Part shown: piece after piece, positions 25,845 through 34,219 of the stretch | Position numbering within the stretch: the first letter of the stretch is position 1 | How the letters are laid out: every line of letters starts with the position of its first letter | NCBI GenBank assembly: GCA_023436395.1 | Contig: JAEZJJ010000033.1 | Span: 124,001-188,000, forward strand | DNA from: Bacillota bacterium | Lineage (GTDB): Bacteria; Bacillota; Clostridia; Lachnospirales; Cellulosilyticaceae | Reading direction: 5' to 3' | DNA length: 64,000 nucleotides | Program-made: the position numbers and the translations under genes | Notes under the pieces: model-generated | The model's database searches: none | What the model was told of the DNA's origin: nothing | The model's input: the letters and a program-made list of their open reading frames with translations, nothing else

Positions 25845-26690
25845 ATGAATCTATATGATCAATTAACAAAATTACAAGTAATAGAGAAGGCCTTTATAGA
25901 ATGGCAGGCGTATAGGGAATCTCTCACCTCACATATTATGAAGGAACTACCTAATGAAAGTGAAGTGGCACTTTGGGGGGCTGGGAGATGTAATGATTTA
26001 GATCTTGGGGTTTTAGCAAAAAAATGTAAAAGTATTTGGCTGATTGATAAGAATGAAGAAGCATTGAGGAATGCCTTAAAGCAATATGGATTAGAAAATA
26101 ACAGCAAAGTGAAAATAAAGATATGTGATTTTAGTGGTATTGAAGAACAGGTTTATAGAACATATGCAGATAGATTAGTAAGTGAAGTAAGAATAAAAGG
26201 ATTGCAAACAAATGTGGAGGAATTAGCTAATAGGGCAATAAAAATATTAGATCAAGTATCTGACAGTTTAAAGCAGAATACAATAGATTTAAGTGCAATA
26301 TGCTGTGATTATACGGTGATGATAGGCGTGCATAGTCAACTTATCATGATGTTTGATTGGATATGGCAAGTTATTTTACAAACATTGGGAAGAGAAGAAG
26401 AACGTGTAAGGCAAAGAATTATTGCTTTAAATGAAGAGGTTGTTAAAAGGGTGAATAGAAGCTTATGGCAAGCTACAAGAAAACAATGTATCATAGGTTG
26501 TGAAACAGGAAGAGTTGGGCGTGTTGGTACTGTGCAAGGAGCAATTCAAGCTTTAGAACATATTGAAGAGCTAGTAGGACAAGGGGATATGAAAAGAAAG
26601 GATATCATTTATTTAGAGTGGCCTTTTAATCAAAGTCAAGGAATCAATTATCAAATGGAAATACAAACGCTAGAAATCAATAAGAAGTAA
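25845..26690 (+). CDS. Rossmann-fold (methyltransferase-like) protein of unknown function
   Basis: A 281-residue soluble protein. Residues ~38-70 read VALWGAGRCNDLDLGVLAKKCKSIWLIDKNEEAL. That is a glycine-rich loop followed by a strand ending in an acidic residue, as in class I SAM-dependent methyltransferases. A later segment (KIKICDFSGI) would correspond to the adenine-binding strand. The second half is helical with no catalytic motif I can identify, so it may be a methyltransferase with an unusual C-terminal domain or a non-catalytic relative. The ATG follows a weak site (GTAGGGAGTG). Confidence 0.65.
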   Translation: MNLYDQLTKLQVIEKAFIEWQAYRESLTSHIMKELPNESEVALWGAGRCNDLDLGVLAKKCKSIWLIDKNEEALRNALKQYGLENNSKVKIKICDFSGIEEQVYRTYADRLVSEVRIKGLQTNVEELANRAIKILDQVSDSLKQNTIDLSAICCDYTVMIGVHSQLIMMFDWIWQVILQTLGREEERVRQRIIALNEEVVKRVNRSLWQATRKQCIIGCETGRVGRVGTVQGAIQALEHIEELVGQGDMKRKDIIYLEWPFNQSQGINYQMEIQTLEINKK

Positions 26691-26698
26691 GAAAAGAC

Positions 26699-26747
26699 TA
26701 TAGGATGAGATGATGGGATATAATCATTAACCTATGGCCTTTTTTTA
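26699..26747 (+). terminator. Possible terminator before trxA
   Basis: ATAGG...CCTAT and an inner ATGAT...ATCAT stem with unpaired bases between, then GGCC and seven T (26740-26747). Confidence 0.4.
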
Positions 26748-26883
26748 TTTTGCATAAAAGACTTGTATATGTGATGATGTCACAGAAAAAAGCTAGCAAA
26801 GGGAGTTATATTATGATTAGTTAATAAGAAATAAAATATTATATTCTAAAAGGAATACTTATAAAAATAAAGGAGTGGGTTAT

Positions 26884-27192
26884 ATGAGTATTATAAAGAT
26901 TACAAAGCATAATTTTGAAAGTGAAGTAAAAAGGACAAAACATCCTGTTTTAATAGATTTTTGGGCACCATGGTGTGGACCTTGTCGTATGCTCTCACCT
27001 ATTGTTGATCAAATTGCAGCAGAAAAACAGGATATTAAGGTCTGTAAAGTAAATATTGATGAAGAGCCTGAGTTGGCTGCAGCTTTTGAGGTGGCAAGTA
27101 TTCCAACACTAATACTTATGAAAGAGGGAGAAATGGTAAATAGAACTGTTGGGGTAAGGCCTAAGCAAATGATATTAGAAATGATTAAATAA
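26884..27192 (+). CDS. trxA: Thioredoxin
   Basis: A 102-residue cytoplasmic disulfide reductant with the canonical active site WAPWCGPC in strand-helix context DFWAPWCGPCRML and the cis-proline loop ASIPTL. The ATG at 26884 follows AAGGAG at the usual distance; an in-frame GTG at 26875 overlaps that site. No thioredoxin reductase is adjacent, so it depends on a reductase encoded elsewhere. It is a single-gene unit between two hairpins. Confidence 0.96.
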   Translation: MSIIKITKHNFESEVKRTKHPVLIDFWAPWCGPCRMLSPIVDQIAAEKQDIKVCKVNIDEEPELAAAFEVASIPTLILMKEGEMVNRTVGVRPKQMILEMIK

Positions 27193-27198
27193 TAATGG

Positions 27199-27235
27199 AG
27201 GCCTTTAAGTAGTTTGAAACTTAGAGGTCTTTTTA
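27199..27235 (+). terminator. Terminator after trxA
   Basis: AGGCCTTTAAGT (27199-27210) with ACTTAGAGGTCT (27219-27230), including wobble pairs, then TTTTT. Confidence 0.8.
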
Positions 27236-27350
27236 GGGATAGGAGAGTGTGTAATCTTCTGTTAGATAGGTTATACATTTATTTGCATAAATTAGCATAA
27301 AATAGAAAAACTAAAATAGGATTAGCTTATAATAGAAGGAGTGAAACTAC

Positions 27351-27785
27351 TTGGCTAACGAGGATACAGTCAAATTGATTAAGGAATGCAATTCGGGTAT
27401 AAAAATGGCAATTACCTCTTTTGATGAAGTTTTAAAAAGTGTTAAAAACATAGAGCTTAAGCTGAGGATAGAAGATTGTAAAAAAGCTCATGAAGACTGG
27501 GAAGATAAAACTCATATCTTATTAAGTCAATATCATCATCATGAGAAAGAACCAAACCCTATGACAAAAATGATGTCTTGGATTAAAATGAATATGAAAT
27601 TATTACAAAATAAAAAAGATGCGCAAATAGCAAAACATATTGTTGATGGCTGTAATATGAGGATTAAATCATTATGCGAATACATGAAACAATATAGTGA
27701 AGCTGATCAAGAGTCCCATTATATTGTAGAGCAACTTATTATTTTGGAAGAGCATCTCATAGTAGATTTAGGGCGATATTTATGA
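27351..27785 (+). CDS. Helical-bundle protein of unknown function
   Basis: A 144-residue, almost fully helical soluble protein with a His-rich stretch (YHHHEKEP) near residue 62 and a second half of heptad-like helices. The pattern resembles ferritin-like four-helix proteins, but the spaced ExxH metal motifs are not clear, so metal binding is not claimed. The start is a TTG behind AGAAGGAGTG. It lies upstream of a lipoprotein gene on the same strand with an 88-base gap; a joint function is possible but not shown. Confidence 0.65.
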   Translation: MANEDTVKLIKECNSGIKMAITSFDEVLKSVKNIELKLRIEDCKKAHEDWEDKTHILLSQYHHHEKEPNPMTKMMSWIKMNMKLLQNKKDAQIAKHIVDGCNMRIKSLCEYMKQYSEADQESHYIVEQLIILEEHLIVDLGRYL

Positions 27786-27873
27786 TAAATTAAAAATATA
27801 AAAAATAAACAAAATAGAAATAATGTGTTAGAATAAGGTGGAAAGTAACTTCTTTAAAGTGGGGAGAAGGAAG

Positions 27874-28362
27874 ATGAAAAAGATCATTGTGATAGGATTA
27901 TGTATAAGTTGTTTATTTATGATGGGATGTCAAAAAAAACAAGTGGAACCTTATACCTTAACAACGCAGGTAAAAGAAAATTTATCAGAAGAAGAGCAAG
28001 TCTTTTTAGTGGAATTTACTCAATCTTGTATAGAAACAATGGGTATCATAAGAGATGAAAACGCAACATATGAGGAAGGGTTACAGGCTTTACAAGCCAC
28101 TTATAAGATGGTACCTAATAACTGGGCGTGGAATAAGATTGAAAGTATATCAGATAAAAGTATTTCCTTTTTCTTGCAAATGATGGATTGCTATATGGGA
28201 TGTAGAAACTATACTAATTATGCAGACTGTAAAGATGCAACAGAATTATTAGCAGAAGAAATGGCAAGTCAGTTTGTTAATAAAGAAGTGATTAGAGAGG
28301 GATTAACTTTCTCAGAAACAAGGTTTAAGGAAATTTATGATAGGGGCAAAAAAGTACAATGA
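27874..28362 (+). CDS. Small lipoprotein, unknown function
   Basis: A 162-residue protein with a lipoprotein signal: MKK, a hydrophobic core and the lipobox MMGC, then a polar, helical mature part with several Cys and Trp residues (QSCIETMG, DCYMGCRNYTNYADC). The cysteines suggest disulfides outside the cell. The ATG at 27874 was chosen because GGGGAGAAGG precedes it; the open frame begins at 27838 without a signal. I cannot assign a family. Confidence 0.75.
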   Translation: MKKIIVIGLCISCLFMMGCQKKQVEPYTLTTQVKENLSEEEQVFLVEFTQSCIETMGIIRDENATYEEGLQALQATYKMVPNNWAWNKIESISDKSISFFLQMMDCYMGCRNYTNYADCKDATELLAEEMASQFVNKEVIREGLTFSETRFKEIYDRGKKVQ

Positions 28363-28365
28363 AGC

Positions 28366-28412
28366 AAAGAGGTAATGTAAGGATGATTTTCTCCACTCAT
28401 TACCTCTTTTTA
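28366..28412 (+). terminator. Terminator after the lipoprotein gene
   Basis: AAAGAGGTAATG (28366-28377) with CATTACCTCTTT (28398-28409) around a 20-base loop, then T's. Confidence 0.8.
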
Positions 28413-28579
28413 TATGAAGCATTGTGCAAATAAGTCTTAGCTCATATAATCGTACTTGATTTAGAATTAAAGGTTGTCAAAAAGGTAAAACTTTTATAGT
28501 ATATGAGTGGAGTACGTAAAATTTGACAGACTTAACCTGAAAAGAAAAACAGATATTGAATAATAAAAGGAGTTTATAT

Positions 28580-29299
28580 ATGTTACATGCATTTTCAAGA
28601 AGCGAAATGCTTATAGGTGAAGAAGGCTTAAAGAAACTTAAAGAGAGTAAAGTGGCAGTCTTTGGAATAGGGGGTGTAGGTTCTTATACCGTAGAAGCTT
28701 TAGCTAGAAGTGGTGTGGGTAAATTAGTATTGGTTGATCATGATGAAGTGTGCGTAAGTAATATCAATAGACAGATTCATGCGACAAGTAAAACCGTAGG
28801 ACAATCTAAAGCTGAACTGATGAAGACTAGAGTATTAGAAATTAATCCTAATATTGAAGTTATAGTTTATAAAGAAATGTATACTGCTGAAACAGCTAGT
28901 AAACTTTTAGATAAGAGTTATGATTATGTCGTAGATGCTATTGATATGGTTACATCTAAAATAGATTTAATTGAGCGTACAAAGGCAATGGAAATCCCTA
29001 TTATAAGTGCCATGGGGGCTGCTAATAAGTTGGATCCTACAAAACTTGTAGTAACAGATATTTACAAGACTAGTATGTGCCCATTAGCTAAGGTTATGAG
29101 AAGTGAACTACGTAAAAAAGGAATTAAAAAATTAAAGGTTGTTTACTCAACAGAACAGCCAATTAAACCAAATCAGAACTTAGTCCATGGTGGGGCTGGA
29201 GCAGGAAGAAGACAAACACCTGGTTCTATGGTATTTGTAACAGCAACTTCTGGACTTATTATAGGTGCTGAAGTCATTAGAGATTTACTGCAAAAGTAG
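28580..29299 (+). CDS. tcdA: tRNA threonylcarbamoyladenosine dehydratase
   Basis: A 239-residue E1-like ThiF/MoeB/HesA superfamily enzyme that cyclises the t6A base at position 37 of ANN-reading tRNAs in an ATP-dependent step. It shows the nucleotide loop GIGGVGSYTVEALARSGVG, the adenylation-site pattern DHDEVCVSNINRQI, and the TcdA signature segment SMCPLAKVMRSELRKKGI. These separate it from ThiF and MoeB. The ATG at 28580 follows AAAAGGAG. A possible weak promoter (TTGTCA at 28474) lies upstream. Confidence 0.9.
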   Translation: MLHAFSRSEMLIGEEGLKKLKESKVAVFGIGGVGSYTVEALARSGVGKLVLVDHDEVCVSNINRQIHATSKTVGQSKAELMKTRVLEINPNIEVIVYKEMYTAETASKLLDKSYDYVVDAIDMVTSKIDLIERTKAMEIPIISAMGAANKLDPTKLVVTDIYKTSMCPLAKVMRSELRKKGIKKLKVVYSTEQPIKPNQNLVHGGAGAGRRQTPGSMVFVTATSGLIIGAEVIRDLLQK

Positions 29300-29315
29300 A
29301 AGAAAAGAAGATATA

Positions 29316-29342
29316 AAAAGGGCACCTACTAAGGTGCCTTTT
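29316..29342. terminator. Bidirectional terminator between tcdA and the S1 gene
   Basis: AAAAGGGCACCT and AGGTGCCTTTT pair with one bulged G. The A and T flanks allow function on both strands. Confidence 0.75.
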
Positions 29343-29364
29343 AACGTCATGTTAAAAATAATGC

Positions 29365-29784
29365 TTAACGATTTAAACGTTTGTTGATATCTGCTTGACG
29401 GTCATTGGAAAGCTTCATAAAATCTTTCATAAGGTTTTCAAAGCTTTCTGTAGGAGTTTCTTTTTTAGGTACTTTTGGTGCTGGTGGTCTAGAGTTGGTT
29501 GGTTTAGGGTTTGCTGGTCTAGAAGCAGGTGCCTTAGGTTTTTCTTGAGTTTCCTTAATAGAGAGAGAAATTTTATTTTTCTCAGCATCAATAGATAAGA
29601 TTTTAACTTTAACCTGATCCCCTACTTTGATAGCATCATTAATGTTTTCTAGAAAACCATGTGTGATATGCGAAATATGCACAAGTCCTTGAGTTGTTTC
29701 ATCTAATGAAACAAAAGCTCCAAAAGGTTTAATTCCTGTTACAGTTCCTTCAATAATTTGGCCTACTTGAAATTTTTCCGACAT
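29365..29784 (-). CDS. S1-domain RNA-binding protein (YugI/CvfD-like)
   Basis: A 139-residue protein. Residues ~5-75 are one S1 RNA-binding domain (GQIIEGTVTGIKPFGAFVSLDETTQGLVHIS, then KVKILSIDAEKNKISLSIK). A proline-rich low-complexity linker (about 80-105) and a short helical tail follow. This is the layout of the ribosome-associated general stress protein YugI and of CvfD in Firmicutes. The start at 29784 has AGGAGTG before it on the minus strand; the open frame upstream to 30057 has no ribosome site. Divergent from apt. Confidence 0.85.
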   Translation of the reverse strand: MSEKFQVGQIIEGTVTGIKPFGAFVSLDETTQGLVHISHITHGFLENINDAIKVGDQVKVKILSIDAEKNKISLSIKETQEKPKAPASRPANPKPTNSRPPAPKVPKKETPTESFENLMKDFMKLSNDRQADINKRLNR

Positions 29785-30060
29785 GATAACACTCCTATTA
29801 AAATATATAACGTCTTCATTATAGCATAGTTGAGAAGACAATGTATACTTATTTAAAAAATATTTCATCAAATTCTTGTTAAAAAAAGTAAGTAGTAGCC
29901 TTATAAAACTAAAAATATCGTAAAAGCTATTATCATATGCCATATCATATGTTATAATGAAATTTGTCATAAAAATAATATAAAAATAACCTATATAGGC
30001 AAGGTGTGTAGGGCACATGCCCTGAATTATAAAATTAAATAATATTTTAGGAGGCAATAT

Positions 30061-30573
30061 ATGGATTTATATGCTCTTGTTCGTGATGTAAAAGATTTTC
30101 CAAAAGAAGGAATTGTATTTAAGGATATTACACCACTCCTTCAAGATGGAGAAGGATTGCATGAATCAATTAATCAAATTGCAGCACACTTAGAGAATTT
30201 AGAATTTGATACAATTGTAGGCCCAGAAGCAAGAGGGTTTATTTTTGGAGTGCCAACTGCTTACAAATTAAAAAAAGGTTTTATCCCAGTGAGAAAACCA
30301 GGTAAATTACCATATGACTGTATTTCACAAACATATGATTTAGAATATGGCTCATCTACAATCGAAATGCATATAGATGCAATAGAAAAGGGACAAAAGG
30401 TTGTAATCGTAGATGATTTATTAGCAACAGGCGGTACAACAAAAGCTATGATTGATTTAATTGAAAAAATGGGCGGAGAAGTTATAAAAATCGTATTTCT
30501 TATTGAACTTGAATTTCTTAAAGGAAGAAATGTATTAGAAGGTTATGCGATTGAATCTATTTTAAAATATTAG
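30061..30573 (+). CDS. apt: Adenine phosphoribosyltransferase
   Basis: This 170-residue purine-salvage enzyme converts adenine and PRPP to AMP. Its motifs are the N-terminal FPKEGIVFKDITPLL, the GPEARGF loop and the PRPP-binding motif VVIVDDLLATGGTTKA. Length is normal for the family. The ATG follows AGGAGG. It is followed by a strong terminator and then relA, the same gene order as in many Firmicutes. Confidence 0.96.
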   Translation: MDLYALVRDVKDFPKEGIVFKDITPLLQDGEGLHESINQIAAHLENLEFDTIVGPEARGFIFGVPTAYKLKKGFIPVRKPGKLPYDCISQTYDLEYGSSTIEMHIDAIEKGQKVVIVDDLLATGGTTKAMIDLIEKMGGEVIKIVFLIELEFLKGRNVLEGYAIESILKY

Positions 30574-30578
30574 GCAAT

Positions 30579-30623
30579 AATAAATAAGCAAAGCGATAAG
30601 CTTTGCTTATTTATTATTTTTTT
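30579..30623 (+). terminator. Terminator after apt
   Basis: Perfect 16-bp stem, arms 30579-30594 and 30600-30615, five-base loop, then seven T within ATTTTTTTAT. Confidence 0.9.
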
Positions 30624-30688
30624 ATATGACAAAGCTTAAGGAAAGCTGTAAAAATACCATAATATAAGTAACTTTATAGATAATGGCA

Positions 30689-30717
30689 TTGAATTTTTGA
30701 TTTAATATGACTATAAT
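30689..30717 (+). promoter_or_regulatory. Promoter of relA
   Basis: TTGAAT at 30689-30694, 17-base spacer, TATAAT at 30712-30717. Confidence 0.7.
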
Positions 30718-30758
30718 ATTAAATAATTATAATGACACTACATAAAGGGGGGTTAAAG

Positions 30759-32990
30759 ATGCCGGATGAAATTTATGAAAGATTAATAAAAAAAATACGT
30801 TCGTATCACCCTTCTGATAATCTAGAGATGGTAGAAAGAGCTTATCAGTTAGCTAAAACAGCTCATGAATCACAACTTAGAAAATCAGGAGAACCCTACA
30901 TTATTCACCCTTTAGAGGTGGCATGTAATCTAGCAGACTTAGAATTAGATATTGAATCTATTGTTGCAGGTTTATTGCATGATGTAGTAGAGGATACGGA
31001 TTATACATTAGAAGATATCGAATGTTTATTTAATAAAGAAGTAGCCCTTTTAGTAGATGGTGTAACTAAATTAGGAAAAATCCAATATTCAGCTCAAAAT
31101 AAGCAGCTTCAAAAAGAAGAAATTCAAGCAGAGAATTATCGCAAGATGTTTTTAGCTATGGCACAAGATATTCGTGTGGTACTGATTAAGCTTGCAGACC
31201 GATTGCATAATATGCAAACACTTAAATTTATGACCCCTGCTAAACAAAAAGAAATAGCAGAAGAGACACTTAATATTTATGCACCTATTGCGCATCGTTT
31301 AGGAATTTGTAAAATCAAAGCTGACCTTGAGGATTTATCTTTGAGGTATATGGAACCTGAGGTTTATTATGAGCTTGCTCATCAGATTTCCAGTAAGCGC
31401 ATGGAGCGTATTCAATATATTGAGCATATTGTAGAGCAAATTAAGGAGAAAGTAATGACAGCTGGTATTGAAGCCGTCATTGAAGGTAGGCCAAAACATT
31501 TCTTTAGTATTTATAAGAAGATTATCAATAAGAATAAAACATTAGATCAAATTTATGACTTGTTTGCTGTTCGTGCTATTGTAAAGAATGTTAAGGATTG
31601 CTATGGGGTATTAGGCATTATTCATGAAATGTATACTCCAATTCCTGGGAGATTTAAGGATTATATAGCCATGCCAAAGCCTAATATGTATCGTTCCCTT
31701 CATACCACTTTAATGGGAGAAGAAGGTACACCTTTTGAAATGCAGATACGTACAGAAGAGATGCATCGTACAGCTGAGTACGGAATTGCAGCACACTGGA
31801 AATATAAAGAAGGTAAAACTGAACAAGGCATACAAGATAAGTCAGAAGAGAAACTTACTTGGCTACGTGAAATTTTAGAGTGGCAAAGAGATATGAGTGA
31901 TAACCAAGAATTTATGAGTGCCTTAAAAGGTGACTTAGATGTTTATGGTGATCAGGTCTATGTCTTTACCCCTTCAGGAGAATTATTAACACTTCCAAAA
32001 GGCAGTACACCTATTGATTTTGCTTATCATATTCATAGTGGTGTAGGTAATAAAATGATTGGGGCAAAAGTTAATGGTAAGATAGTAACGATTGATTATG
32101 TACTCAAAAATGGTGACCGTGTTGAAATATTAACAGCTAGTAATGCCAAAGGACCAAGTAGAGATTGGCTTAATATTGTCAAAAGTACACAAGCACGTAC
32201 TAAAATCAATCAATGGTTCCGTAAGCAATATAAAGATGAAGATATTGTTAGAGGAAAGGAATTACTTGATTTTGCGGCTAAACAAAGAGGATACAATTTA
32301 TCTTATTTAACAGATAATGCTGTAGTTGAGGTGATTTATAGACGCTATGGCATGAAATCTTGGGATGCAATTTGTGCTGCTATTGGATATGGTAGCATGA
32401 AAGAACGTCAAATTATTCAAAAACTTATAGATGAAACCCTTAAAGTGAAAAAAGAGTTAGTGAAACCTGCCCAAGTGATACAAACTCATAGTGAAATGGT
32501 ATCAACGTCTGTATCAAGGAAAAAGAAGCATTCAAGTGGGATTGTTGTAAAAGGTGTGGGTGATATTGCTGTTAGATTTTCTAAGTGTTGTGGTCCATTA
32601 CCAGGTGATGAAATTATAGGCTATATTACAAGAGGCCGAGGTGTTTCTATTCACCGTACGGATTGTATCAATATACTTAGTATGCCTCCAGAAGAGAAAG
32701 AACGTCTTATTGAAGCGACTTGGCTTCAAGAAAAGCAAGCGGTAGAAAAAAGAACCTATGTTACTGAAATTCAAATTACTTGCTTAGATCGATTAGGAAT
32801 TATTGTGGATATTTCAAAGATTTTATCCGATATGAAATTACCCGTTAAATCACTTAATGCAAAAACAACGAAGGGCAATGCGATATTTAATGTGAAGATT
32901 GAAATTCACGACATTTATCAATTAGAAGAGCTCACAAGAAAGATTAACGCGGTGAGGGATGTATTAGAAATCATACGTGTTTCATCTTAA
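30759..32990 (+). CDS. relA: Bifunctional (p)ppGpp synthetase/hydrolase (RSH)
   Basis: A 743-residue Rel enzyme that makes and breaks the stringent-response alarmone. The HD hydrolase domain has LLHDVVEDTDY (H74, D75) and LADRLHNM. The synthetase domain contains RPKHFFSIYKK and YRSLHTT. A TGS domain (VFTPSGELLTLPKGSTPIDFAY), a CC-containing zinc-finger region (FSKCCGPLPGDEI) and a C-terminal ACT domain follow. All hydrolase and synthetase motifs look intact, so both activities are expected. The ATG at 30759 follows AAAGGGGGG; the frame opens at 30732 but without a site there. Confidence 0.96.
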   Translation: MPDEIYERLIKKIRSYHPSDNLEMVERAYQLAKTAHESQLRKSGEPYIIHPLEVACNLADLELDIESIVAGLLHDVVEDTDYTLEDIECLFNKEVALLVDGVTKLGKIQYSAQNKQLQKEEIQAENYRKMFLAMAQDIRVVLIKLADRLHNMQTLKFMTPAKQKEIAEETLNIYAPIAHRLGICKIKADLEDLSLRYMEPEVYYELAHQISSKRMERIQYIEHIVEQIKEKVMTAGIEAVIEGRPKHFFSIYKKIINKNKTLDQIYDLFAVRAIVKNVKDCYGVLGIIHEMYTPIPGRFKDYIAMPKPNMYRSLHTTLMGEEGTPFEMQIRTEEMHRTAEYGIAAHWKYKEGKTEQGIQDKSEEKLTWLREILEWQRDMSDNQEFMSALKGDLDVYGDQVYVFTPSGELLTLPKGSTPIDFAYHIHSGVGNKMIGAKVNGKIVTIDYVLKNGDRVEILTASNAKGPSRDWLNIVKSTQARTKINQWFRKQYKDEDIVRGKELLDFAAKQRGYNLSYLTDNAVVEVIYRRYGMKSWDAICAAIGYGSMKERQIIQKLIDETLKVKKELVKPAQVIQTHSEMVSTSVSRKKKHSSGIVVKGVGDIAVRFSKCCGPLPGDEIIGYITRGRGVSIHRTDCINILSMPPEEKERLIEATWLQEKQAVEKRTYVTEIQITCLDRLGIIVDISKILSDMKLPVKSLNAKTTKGNAIFNVKIEIHDIYQLEELTRKINAVRDVLEIIRVSS

Positions 32991-33000
32991 ATAGACGTGT

Positions 33001-33047
33001 AAAAGGGAAGGTTATTTGGCTGAGTAGCTTTATAACACTCCCTTTTT
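33001..33047 (+). terminator. Terminator after relA
   Basis: AAAAGGGAAGGTTAT pairs with ATAACACTCCCTTTTT with two mismatches, with a small inner GCT/AGC stem and a T run. Confidence 0.75.
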
Positions 33048-33090
33048 AACGCATTTATAAGGAAAAAAGATACAGAAAAGGAGAAAATTA

Positions 33091-33540
33091 ATGCGAGCCG
33101 TAGTACAACGTGTGAGTGAAGCTACTGTTAAAGTAGATGATCAAGTAATTGGAACTATAAAAAAAGGACTTATGGTCTTAGTGGCAGTAAGAGGAGAGGA
33201 TACGGAGGCAGACCTTGAGTATATGGTAAAAAAGCTAGTTGGCCTAAGAATTTTCTCAGATGAAGGAGGAAAAATGAATCTTTCAGTAAAAGATATCGGA
33301 GGGAAATTATTAATTGTACCTCAATTTACTCTCTATGGCAGTGTAGTAAAAGGGATGCGACCTAGCTTTATTGCATCTGGAAGTGTAGAAGAAGCAGAGA
33401 AAAAATACAACTTATTTATTGAGAAGTTAGGCAATGAAGAGGTACCTTTTGAAACAGGTCAGTTTCAAGCTGATATGAAGGTAAGCCTTGTAAATGAGGG
33501 ACCTGTTACAATTCTTATAGATAGTAATAAAGCATTTTAA
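33091..33540 (+). CDS. dtd: D-aminoacyl-tRNA deacylase
   Basis: A 149-residue proofreading enzyme that removes D-amino acids from tRNA. The N terminus MRAVVQRVSEATV is diagnostic. The conserved loops are VPQFTLYG (PQFTL here in place of the common SQFTL) and NEGPVT close to the C terminus. It starts an operon with the metallo-beta-lactamase gene 32 bases on and hemZ after it, following the usual relA-dtd order. AAAGGAG precedes the ATG. Confidence 0.95.
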   Translation: MRAVVQRVSEATVKVDDQVIGTIKKGLMVLVAVRGEDTEADLEYMVKKLVGLRIFSDEGGKMNLSVKDIGGKLLIVPQFTLYGSVVKGMRPSFIASGSVEEAEKKYNLFIEKLGNEEVPFETGQFQADMKVSLVNEGPVTILIDSNKAF

Positions 33541-33572
33541 TAATTCATATTAAGAAATGAGGAGGATTTTAT

Positions 33573-34211
33573 ATGGTACACAATTTGACAGTAGGAATGT
33601 TACAAGAACACACTTATTTTTATATAGATGAACACACTAAACATGGCTTTGTCATTGATCCAGGTGCAGAGGCAAATAAACTGCTTGGGTTTATCAAAGA
33701 GCAAGGTTATGTCATTGAAAAAATATTATTAACACATGGTCATATGGATCATATTGGAGGTGCAGCAACACTAAGAGAAGCCTTAGAATGTCCAATTGTG
33801 ATTCATCAAGAAGGTAAAATATATTTAGAAGATGCGAATTGGAATATGTCTAGTCAGTTCGGAAGACCATTTACATTAAAAGCGGATGAGTTTGTAGAAC
33901 ATGGTGATGAAATAGTATTAGAGGCGAATAAAGAATTTAAAGTACGTGTGATTTATGCACCAGGACATACAGCAGATGGTGTAGCTTATTATGCAGAAAA
34001 AGAAAGATTAGCTTTTGTGGGAGACATTATTTTTGAAGGAAGCATTGGACGTTCAGATTTGCCAGGTGGAAATAGTAATCGTTTACTTAGTGCAATTCGT
34101 GAACAAATTTTCACCTTACCAAATGAAACAATACTTTACCCAGGACACGGGAATGCTACAACAGTAAAGAAAGAAAAGGAAACAAACCCTATCTTTAACT
34201 TTTTTGATTAA
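33573..34211 (+). CDS. Metallo-beta-lactamase-fold hydrolase (glyoxalase II-like)
   Basis: A 212-residue hydrolase with the zinc-binding HxHxDH motif in LLTHGHMDHIGG, further ligands in YAPGHTADGV and FVGDIIFEGSIGR, and a C-terminal LYPGHG. It resembles the short hydroxyacylglutathione-hydrolase-like enzymes typical of Firmicutes between dtd and hemZ. The true substrate is unknown, and glutathione itself is unlikely in clostridia. GAGGAGG precedes the ATG; hemZ starts 8 bases after the stop. Confidence 0.9.
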   Translation: MVHNLTVGMLQEHTYFYIDEHTKHGFVIDPGAEANKLLGFIKEQGYVIEKILLTHGHMDHIGGAATLREALECPIVIHQEGKIYLEDANWNMSSQFGRPFTLKADEFVEHGDEIVLEANKEFKVRVIYAPGHTADGVAYYAEKERLAFVGDIIFEGSIGRSDLPGGNSNRLLSAIREQIFTLPNETILYPGHGNATTVKKEKETNPIFNFFD

Positions 34212-34219
34212 AATAAAGG

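Noticed and set aside
29930..29958. Promoter before apt with repeated CATATG elements
   Set aside because: The -10 TATAAT is good, but the -35 (TTATCA) matches poorly and the repeated CATATG may be chance in AT-rich DNA.
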